NCBI GenBank assembly: GCA_028286825.1
Contig: JAQBQV010000001.1
Span: forward strand, 1-43,389
Reading direction: 5' to 3'
DNA from: Parcubacteria group bacterium
Lineage (GTDB): Bacteria; Patescibacteriota; Minisyncoccia; Phycocordibacterales; Phycocordibacteraceae
DNA: 43,389 bases
Shown: positions 36,488-43,389 of the stretch, piece by piece
Numbering within the stretch: the stretch's first letter is position 1
Layout: each line of letters begins with the position of its first letter
Made by a program: the position numbers and the translations under genes
Notes under the pieces: model-generated
Seen by the model: only the letters and a program-made list of their open reading frames with translations
Databases searched by the model: none
Told to the model about the DNA's origin: nothing

Positions 36488-36969
36488 TAGAATTTGGCCA
36501 AACGGCGCGCGTGTCGCGGAGCATCAGAGAAGGGCGTCTCAAGGAAAATACGGACCGCCTCGTCGGCATGATCTCCGGACATAAAACGCGCGCCGAGCGA
36601 AAGGACGTTTGCATCATTATGACGGCGGGGAAGTCGGATGGCGTCATATCCGTCTTCTGAGTGTCCTCCTTCGATATCAAGCGCTGCTGTCACCTGCATC
36701 GGGCCGTAAAAAACCGCAGCCCGCACGCCGACGATCCGATTTGCCGCCATGGCCTCACCCTGGCCGCTACCACCAATGATCACACCACGCGCCTCAGGAT
36801 CTTCAGAAACTCGTTTTGCCAAGGGCGTAACAAAATCAGGGTAGTCATCGTCGGGGTCAAGAGCGAATGCTCCGCTGTCTTCGACGTCGTAGCCGAGCGT
36901 CCGTACGTGCTCCATGAGCGCATTTTTGAGGAGAAACCCAGCATGATCGGCCGCGAAATATACTTTCAT
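36487..36969 (-). CDS. rpiB: Ribose-5-phosphate isomerase B family
   Basis: MKVYFAADHAGFLLKNALMEHVRTLGYDVEDSGAF, DDDYPDFVTPLAKRV, GVIIGGSGQGEAMAANRIVGVRAA, RRHNDANVLSLGARFM. Confidence 0.95.
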   Translation of the reverse strand: MKVYFAADHAGFLLKNALMEHVRTLGYDVEDSGAFALDPDDDYPDFVTPLAKRVSEDPEARGVIIGGSGQGEAMAANRIVGVRAAVFYGPMQVTAALDIEGGHSEDGYDAIRLPRRHNDANVLSLGARFMSGDHADEAVRIFLETPFSDAPRHARRLAKF

Positions 36970-36972
36970 ATA

Positions 36973-37980
36973 TTATGACTGCGCTGCCTTGAGACAATGG
37001 CGTACCAGGCTTTCGGTGTAGCCCATTTCGTTGTCGTACCACGCAAGCACCTTAACTAAGGTTCCGTCAACAACTCTCGTCATTCCGAGGTCAGCGATCG
37101 AAGCGACTGGCTCCCCCACTATGTCACTTGAAACAAGCTCTTCGTCAGTAGTCTGAAAAATACCCTCCCATTTCGACTGCCCTGCTGCGTCACGAAGAAT
37201 GGAATTGACCTCCTCAACTGTTGTCGGACGTTTCGCGATAAACGTTATGTCCGCAATGGACCCCGCAGATACGGGAACCCGGAGTGATATCCCATCGAAC
37301 TTACCCATGAGTGACGGGTGCGCTTGCGCAACAGCAATCGCTGCTCCTGTTGAAGTAGGTACAATATTTTGCGCAGCCGCTCTTCCTTCTTTCATATCCT
37401 TCTTAGAGGGTCCGTCGACAATTGACTGGCTGGCCGTATACGCGTGCGTGGTAGAGAGCACCGCTTTTTCGATTCCGATCGCCTCGTCAAGAATCGTAAT
37501 CACGGGGCTTGCGGAGTTAGTCGTGCATGACGCGTTGGAGGTAATTGCGCAGGTCGCAAGTTTATCTTCGTTTACTCCCATAAGAACCGTCGCGCCAAGT
37601 GGCGAATCACCCTTTACAGGCGCAGTAATAATCACGCGACGTGCGCCAGCCGTGATGTGCGCCTGAGCCTTCTCATAGTCAGTAAAAAAGCCCGTTGATT
37701 CGATCACGACATCTATATTGAGATCCTTCCAGGGAAGCATGGCCGGATCCTTCTCAGAAAGGAACTTCACTTCCCTACCACCGATCAAAAGAACTCCGTC
37801 TTTCACTTCTACTTGAAATGGGGCTTTACCGTACACCGTGTCATGCTTCAGTAAATACGCCAGATTTTCGAGGGAGCCGAGGTCATTAACCGCGACTACT
37901 TCGATTCCCCGCTCATGCGAAAGGCGAGTAAATGCTCGCCCAATTCTCCCAAACCCATTAATAGCGACGCGAATTGCCAT
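36973..37980 (-). CDS. gap: Glyceraldehyde-3-phosphate dehydrogenase
   Basis: MAIRVAINGFGRIGRAFTRL, ITSNASCTTNSASPVITIL, STTHAYTASQSIVDGPSKKDMKEGRAAAQNIVPTSTGAA, WYDNEMGYTESLV. Confidence 0.98.
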   Translation of the reverse strand: MAIRVAINGFGRIGRAFTRLSHERGIEVVAVNDLGSLENLAYLLKHDTVYGKAPFQVEVKDGVLLIGGREVKFLSEKDPAMLPWKDLNIDVVIESTGFFTDYEKAQAHITAGARRVIITAPVKGDSPLGATVLMGVNEDKLATCAITSNASCTTNSASPVITILDEAIGIEKAVLSTTHAYTASQSIVDGPSKKDMKEGRAAAQNIVPTSTGAAIAVAQAHPSLMGKFDGISLRVPVSAGSIADITFIAKRPTTVEEVNSILRDAAGQSKWEGIFQTTDEELVSSDIVGEPVASIADLGMTRVVDGTLVKVLAWYDNEMGYTESLVRHCLKAAQS

Positions 37981-38016
37981 GTTGAATTGAAGTTAAAGTA
38001 ATACTGCTTCCTCAGA

Positions 38017-38025
38017 AGTATACCA
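38017..38025 (-). promoter_or_regulatory. Extended -10 TGGTATACT upstream of gap
   Basis: Minus strand CCTGGTGGTATACTTC, about 36 nt before the gap ATG. Confidence 0.5.
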
Positions 38026-38031
38026 CCAGGC

Positions 38032-41000
38032 TTATTGTGCCATCGTTGCCTCAGGAGAAGCAGTGACGTTTATGCTTCGCGTTGTCGAACCGAGGTTACC
38101 CGCGGCATCGGTGGCACTATAGGTCACGATATACGTACCGACGGTGCTGGTATCGACAGAGCCGGTTGTAATAATCGTCGACGTCAAATCACCATCAACA
38201 TCGTCAGTGGCAGTTGCTCCATCATCGATAAAGCTTGAACCGACGGTTATCTCTAGCTCTGCTTGTCCAACGAGACTAACAACGGGAGCGGTTGAATCAG
38301 TTGCTGCGGGAGGCGTCGAGGTAGCGGCCGGAGGAGTCAAGGTTGAAAATTCTGGTGGCACGATCACCGTCGTAATCGTTGGCGTGATTTGGTCGACGCT
38401 TGGACCCATATCGGTGCTGGTGGCTGTCGTAGTAGTTGCTTGCCCGTCAGACTGGATAAGGAAGTAGTCAAAGGTTGCATCCCCTACTTGCGCCTCTTTG
38501 AAGTGGACGCTGAAGGATCCATCAACCTTCTCCCCTACCCACCAACTGCCATCAACCGACGAATTGAATGTGACAAGGACCTTCGTCGTTGGCTTCATGT
38601 ATGCATTGTTCACTTGTGCAACAGTGTTACCAGCAAGGATCGTGACCGAACCTGCAGAACTCGTGCCGGCTGAGTTAGTTGCAGCTACAAACTGATCAGA
38701 CACGAGGGTACCGAATTGTGCGAAACCTTGGCTGATGTAGGCACCAACCGCATTAAAGGCGCTTGCTAAGGAAGACGTCGAGATCGAAATTGGCGAACCG
38801 CTTGCGGTGGTGATTGAACCATTCTCAAGTGCTGCAACGCGGGTCTCGAGAGAAGTGATGCGTATGTCTTCCTGCGCAATGCGATCCGCAAGCGCTTGGA
38901 TACCTGAGAGGTTGTAGGTCGCAAGCTTGTAGAGGTCGACATCGCCACCAAGAGTGAGTACTGCTGACGGCATCTCCGCGGTGACTGTTGTTGTCCCAAG
39001 CGTGAAGCTTGTCGAAGGTGAAAGCGTCGTCGAGAAAGAATGGCCAAACACATTTCCTGAGACAGTAAGCTGCGGCAACATGGTCATCGCGCTTACCGAC
39101 TGCTGAACCATCTGATTAACAGAATCCTCGATCTTCATTCCGGCAACACGTTCTGTCACGAGCGATTCGATTTGCTCAACGGCGAGCGACTTGTTACGGC
39201 GCGAGATCAAGACCTTAATCTTGCCAGTTCCTGATGAGAGTGACTCAAGAGCAACGCCGACCGTCGAGTCACCACCATCTGCACGCATTGCCACACCTGG
39301 AGTTGAAGAAGCTGACGTGAGCGAATCGCCGATGTTAATCGGCCCGTTCTCAGCCGACACAAAAGCGTCAACTTGTCCGAGCATACCAATCACAGCGTAG
39401 TGCGAAGGGTCTGCCGCTACCGCCGCTGTATTATTACCAGTTATAGACGGGTGCGTTGACACGATACCCATCACGTTATTGTCAGCTCCGCGTTCACAGC
39501 GCTTCACTGCATTGTTGCTAAGCACATCCACACAGACCACTTCGCCAGGAAGAAGGTTGACGCTATTGGTACGGAAGTACTCGGCATAGTCGGCACCCAC
39601 GGCGGCAACAGTATCCGAGAAAAGCGCACCGTTTGCGTTCACTCTGAGGATGTAGCTTGCTGACCCACGAGGGATTGCTCCGTTAGTCGATGTCGAGATG
39701 GTAAATACGTTTCTCGTACTTGGGAAGGCTCCGTCGTCAACGAGCGCAAACTTGGCTCCGGGAGTCGTCGTACCAATACCGACGTTACCAGTCCAATCGA
39801 CCACAAAAGCCGAAGAGGTTGCAACTCCAGTTGTCGACGAAGCCACCAAGAAGAGGTTTTGTCGCGCAAGTGAGTTTGCACTACCGATAGCAAAGAGTGC
39901 GCCTGGTGACGTCGTACCGACGCCAACCTGACCTGCGTTGTTGATAATGAAACTTGTTGCGCTCGATGAGCCGACGACAAATGCAGGAGAAGAGATGTTA
40001 CCTGTAATCGGATTCACTGAGAGCATTGCCCAGGGTGTCGAGGTACCGATGCCGACAAGCCCGCTCTGATTAACGCCTGACACAACGAATGCTGGTGTCG
40101 AGCTACCGTAGTTAGCCACGACAAACGCTGGGTGCGTTGGCCCCATTTCTACTGAGAATTTACCCCACGGAGTAGACGTACCAATTCCGACCAATCCAGA
40201 GGTACCACCGCTAATAATTGAAAGTGCTGGTATTGAGGAGCTAGCAAACGTAGCCGGAGAAGAAGTTCCGATATAGAGATTGCCGCCGACCGAACGGAAA
40301 CTCCACGGACTTGCTGTCGTGCCGTCCCCAAGCGTGAGCTGAGAGTTTGTGCTTGATACAACATTGAGGGGCCACTGAGGAGTTGTTGTGCCGATGCCCA
40401 GGCGACCCGTGCTATCGAGAGTCATCAGTGGATTGGTTCCCGGAGTGATGCCACTACCCCATTGGAAATAATCGTCGTCTGCGATATCGTTGTCTGACTT
40501 ACGTCCCTGCCAGAAGTCTGTGTCTCCACCCGCATTGCCTCCGAAGAGGATACTTGGCGAAACTCCTACACCGTTCTGTTCGTATAGGTCGATTGTTGCA
40601 CGTGGCGCATATGGGGTATTGATGCCAAGTCGTGCGCCATTAGGTCCCGACGTGATTGAGAGAGCGGTCATGCCAGAGGTCGTTGCAAATGTCGTTGGTG
40701 AAGACGTCGAGAAATAGAGGTTCCCATTTTCGTTTGCAATCACCCAGTGCGGATTCGCTGCAGACGAGGTGTCAGTAATTGCCAGCTGACCTCCGTGGAA
40801 CGTGTTGCTCAAACTCGACGTCGCAATCTGCATGAGCCATTGAGGGGTAGAAGTGCCGACACCTACAGAACCAGAGCCCGTAATTGTCATTCTGGTATTA
40901 GTGGTCGTTGCGGTACCTCCAGTGAGGAAGTAGAGATTTTTATTAGCCGAGCCGTTAGCGACATACATGTCATTACCGAGACCGAGGAGAGTAGTGTCAC

Positions 41001-43389
41001 CTGCACCTCCAACGTTATAGGTCGCTGGAGTGTAGAAGTTCGAGTTGTTTATGCCCATCCACACAAAACCTGTGGTACCTGTCCCCACATCTGAGGTGGC
41101 TGCGTACCCAGACTGAGCAGCCGTTCCCTTGGACAGGTTTGTAATGTTGAATTCAAAGAAGTCGTTTACATTGCTATAAGCATTAATTGCATTTTCGATC
41201 GTAGAGTTACCCATGTCGATAGTAAGTCCCGCAATTTGAGAAGAGTTAATTGTATCGGTTGTTGTACCGATAAAGATGTTACCCGCATTGTTGACTAAGA
41301 AATTGGTTTTAGTGGACGACCCAATTACAAAGGATGGTGCCGCTCCGTTCGTTGCCGATGGATTGATCGAGAGCTGTGCCCAAGGAGTGGTGGTGCCGAC
41401 ACCCACGAATCCAAGTCCACCGTTATTATTGTTGGAAATATTGTTACCAGTGAGTGACCAATACCCACCACTCGTTAGACATGTTCCGTTCATGGCGTAA
41501 CAGCCTGAAGCAATATTGAAGCCTACATTTGAGGTAGAGGTCGCTGACCCAGAAATGGTGAGGCCAGAAAGTGTTGTTGTCGCAAACCCAGTTGCAGAGA
41601 CCGAGAGTGCGGTCGATGAGGCCGAGTTAACGACTTCGAAGATCTTGCCCGTTGCGCCGCCCCAGACAGAAAGCGGAGCATACGCTGTGGTCGTACCAAT
41701 ACTTACGTTGCCTGAAGTGAAAGAAATGTTTGAGTTTGAGGAAGTGGCGAAGAACCACGGTCCAGTAGGAGCATTGAGACGCGCCATCCAATTAGCATTC
41801 TGAGCGTTGTTACTTATGGTGGCACGGTAGATAACCTTTGTATTGCCCGAATTATCACCTCCAAACAGATATACAGAATCTCCAAGAACTACAGACGCAC
41901 CGCCGGAAAGCGGCGTAGGGAGTACTGCTTTTGTGTCAGACCAACTAAGAGGATTCGATAGCGGCGCGCGATATATAGTATTTTTTTGAGTGGATGCAGC
42001 AGATCCGCCAAAAAGATATACGTAGTCTCCGATAACAGAAATGCTTGCTTCTTGTAAATTAGCTGGAATCACTACACCCGTATTAACCCAACTCGTTGGG
42101 TTAGATACAGGGGCGCGGTAAATCACATTTGTTGCGGCCGAACCGTTAAATCCTCCGAATATATAAACGTAATCGCCGATCATTGCAATGCTTGATAATT
42201 CTATATTTCCGGGTAACGTAGCGCCGGTGTCCACCCAACTCGTTGGGTTAGATACAGGGGCGCGGTAAATCACATTTGAACCCGCACCATCGCCTCCAAA
42301 TAAGTACACATAATCACCAATCACAGCAAGATTTGAAAATTCTAGAGTTCCTGGAAGAGTCGCTCCTGTATTCACCCAATTCGCTGGACTAGACACCGGG
42401 GCACGGTAAATTGCGCTAGTAGCTCCTGATCCGTTATTACCTCCAAACTCGTATATATAATCACCGAGAACTGCCAAGCTTGCGCCATATGCAGAACCAG
42501 GATTACCAGTACCGCTGGTGATGCTCCAACTCGTAGGATTTGACACTGGCGCTCGATATATAGAACCGGATGGGAATCCTCCTATGTAACCGCCGAATAT
42601 ATAAATATAGTCGTTGATTACCGCTACTGTATGTGCAGCACTGGTATTTTGCGGGAGAATAGAACCAGTGTTGACCCAACTTGTCTCATTCAAATTATAT
42701 CGAACTGAAGCGGCAGAAGTAATCGGTGTCCAACCAGAAGCTAGTGCGGTTGTTGAAGCGTATGCATTTTTAAACTCAATCATCCCGCCGTTCTCGCGGA
42801 TTCCATAACCAGTAGAGCCAGTGCCATATAGTGAGCCGAAGTTAATGCTTGCATTATTTCCGAGCCCTACGTTACCGGCATTCGAGATGGTGAGAAGATT
42901 CAATGTTGAGCCAGATCCAGTCGTAGATGCGATTGCGAATACACTACCGCTGTTACTGCTTGTCGCTTGAATTGAGAAGTTCGCCCATGGGCTGGATGTA
43001 CCGACACCCACAAAACCATTATTCGCGATTAAGAATTTCGTTCCCGTTGACGAACCAATAACAAACGAGGGAGCACTACCGTTAGTCGCCGTTGGGTTGA
43101 TTGATAGCTGTGCCCATGGAGTAGTTGTGCCAACGCCCACGAACCCATTAGCATAAAGTTGTCCAGTCACAGCAAAGGCTGATGTCGTGGCAGCTGTAAA
43201 ATCAGCATTTGCGAAATGCGATGTTGACGATGCAAAGATGCCGTTTTGAGCCCAGAGAGATGAGGATGTAGCAGCAGTTATGGCGTTGTAATTCGAACTC
43301 CAAATAAATGGACTTGTGCCTGAGGCTCCACCACAGGCACTGCCGGTGTTTGAAATAAGTCCCGTTGCAGAGAAGGTGGCACAACCTGG
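38032..43389 (-). CDS. Giant fibre-like secreted protein with GxGTxTPWAxLSxNP repeats, kelch-like propeller, Peptidase_G2-like region and C-terminal Ig-like domain; 5' end beyond right edge
   Basis: Frame stays open through 43389 (PGCATFSATGLISNTGSACGG...AFAVTGQLYANGFVGVGTTTP); the tracked start at 43170 is an internal GTG. C-terminal APVVSLVGQAELEITVGSSFIDDGATATDDVDGDLTSTI. Confidence 0.9.
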   Translation of the reverse strand, partial: PGCATFSATGLISNTGSACGGASGTSPFIWSSNYNAITAATSSSLWAQNGIFASSTSHFANADFTAATTSAFAVTGQLYANGFVGVGTTTPWAQLSINPTATNGSAPSFVIGSSTGTKFLIANNGFVGVGTSSPWANFSIQATSSNSGSVFAIASTTGSGSTLNLLTISNAGNVGLGNNASINFGSLYGTGSTGYGIRENGGMIEFKNAYASTTALASGWTPITSAASVRYNLNETSWVNTGSILPQNTSAAHTVAVINDYIYIFGGYIGGFPSGSIYRAPVSNPTSWSITSGTGNPGSAYGASLAVLGDYIYEFGGNNGSGATSAIYRAPVSSPANWVNTGATLPGTLEFSNLAVIGDYVYLFGGDGAGSNVIYRAPVSNPTSWVDTGATLPGNIELSSIAMIGDYVYIFGGFNGSAATNVIYRAPVSNPTSWVNTGVVIPANLQEASISVIGDYVYLFGGSAASTQKNTIYRAPLSNPLSWSDTKAVLPTPLSGGASVVLGDSVYLFGGDNSGNTKVIYRATISNNAQNANWMARLNAPTGPWFFATSSNSNISFTSGNVSIGTTTAYAPLSVWGGATGKIFEVVNSASSTALSVSATGFATTTLSGLTISGSATSTSNVGFNIASGCYAMNGTCLTSGGYWSLTGNNISNNNNGGLGFVGVGTTTPWAQLSINPSATNGAAPSFVIGSSTKTNFLVNNAGNIFIGTTTDTINSSQIAGLTIDMGNSTIENAINAYSNVNDFFEFNITNLSKGTAAQSGYAATSDVGTGTTGFVWMGINNSNFYTPATYNVGGAGDTTLLGLGNDMYVANGSANKNLYFLTGGTATTTNTRMTITGSGSVGVGTSTPQWLMQIATSSLSNTFHGGQLAITDTSSAANPHWVIANENGNLYFSTSSPTTFATTSGMTALSITSGPNGARLGINTPYAPRATIDLYEQNGVGVSPSILFGGNAGGDTDFWQGRKSDNDIADDDYFQWGSGITPGTNPLMTLDSTGRLGIGTTTPQWPLNVVSSTNSQLTLGDGTTASPWSFRSVGGNLYIGTSSPATFASSSIPALSIISGGTSGLVGIGTSTPWGKFSVEMGPTHPAFVVANYGSSTPAFVVSGVNQSGLVGIGTSTPWAMLSVNPITGNISSPAFVVGSSSATSFIINNAGQVGVGTTSPGALFAIGSANSLARQNLFLVASSTTGVATSSAFVVDWTGNVGIGTTTPGAKFALVDDGAFPSTRNVFTISTSTNGAIPRGSASYILRVNANGALFSDTVAAVGADYAEYFRTNSVNLLPGEVVCVDVLSNNAVKRCERGADNNVMGIVSTHPSITGNNTAAVAADPSHYAVIGMLGQVDAFVSAENGPINIGDSLTSASSTPGVAMRADGGDSTVGVALESLSSGTGKIKVLISRRNKSLAVEQIESLVTERVAGMKIEDSVNQMVQQSVSAMTMLPQLTVSGNVFGHSFSTTLSPSTSFTLGTTTVTAEMPSAVLTLGGDVDLYKLATYNLSGIQALADRIAQEDIRITSLETRVAALENGSITTASGSPISISTSSLASAFNAVGAYISQGFAQFGTLVSDQFVAATNSAGTSSAGSVTILAGNTVAQVNNAYMKPTTKVLVTFNSSVDGSWWVGEKVDGSFSVHFKEAQVGDATFDYFLIQSDGQATTTTATSTDMGPSVDQITPTITTVIVPPEFSTLTPPAATSTPPAATDSTAPVVSLVGQAELEITVGSSFIDDGATATDDVDGDLTSTIITTGSVDTSTVGTYIVTYSATDAAGNLGSTTRSINVTASPEATMAQ
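41800..42720 (-). repeat. Six kelch-like repeats (xVIGDYVYLFGG...NVIYRAPVSNPTSWVNTG)
   Basis: Six [IVL]xDxxYxFGG units in the translation; DNA identity between 42086-42131 and 42233-42278 at a 147-nt period. Confidence 0.85.

Noticed and set aside
41800-42720. Regular 147-nt repeats resembling a noncoding array
   Set aside because: They encode kelch-like blades in one continuous frame.
43170-43170. ORF-track start of the 1712-aa ORF as the gene start
   Set aside because: It is a GTG inside a continuing frame with the same type of sequence upstream to 43389.
1-43389. UGA recoding as in SR1/Gracilibacteria
   Set aside because: TGA terminates several clear genes (tktC, the lmo0937-like gene) and no in-frame TGA was noticed in the conserved genes.

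Overview
The window reads as a chromosomal segment of a small-genome ultra-small bacterium, probably Candidate Phyla Radiation/Patescibacteria (inferred from gene content and reduced protein sizes, not from any search). It mixes housekeeping genes (gyrB, pheST, rpmE-prfA-rpsB-tsf, rplY, tRNA-Thr(TGT), and a gap-rpiB-rpe-split transketolase cluster with class I aldolase and a PfkB kinase) with many secreted or surface proteins. The surface set includes a Cys/Trp repeat protein cut by the left edge, two sortases, an ice-binding-like protein with an FPNTG sorting signal next to a class F-like sortase, an Lcl/DUF1566 protein, a PG-binding repeat protein, an FnIII/Gly-rich protein, a DUF5648 protein, and a >1785-aa fibre-like protein with kelch blades and a Peptidase_G2-like region cut by the right edge. 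The most interesting signals are: (i) recurrent extended -10 boxes (TGnTAnnnT) and -10 boxes only 6-9 nt upstream of ATG, implying widespread leaderless mRNAs, against two Shine-Dalgarno-led genes that look foreign; (ii) the sortase/ice-binding substrate pair; (iii) a PheRS lacking its accessory tRNA-binding domains; (iv) repeat modules shared between separate surface proteins; (v) a perfect 25-bp hairpin between rpmE and prfA. No CRISPR array, prophage or transposase was seen. TGA is used as a stop, so there is no sign of UGA recoding. All family assignments come from reading the translations; none was checked against a database.
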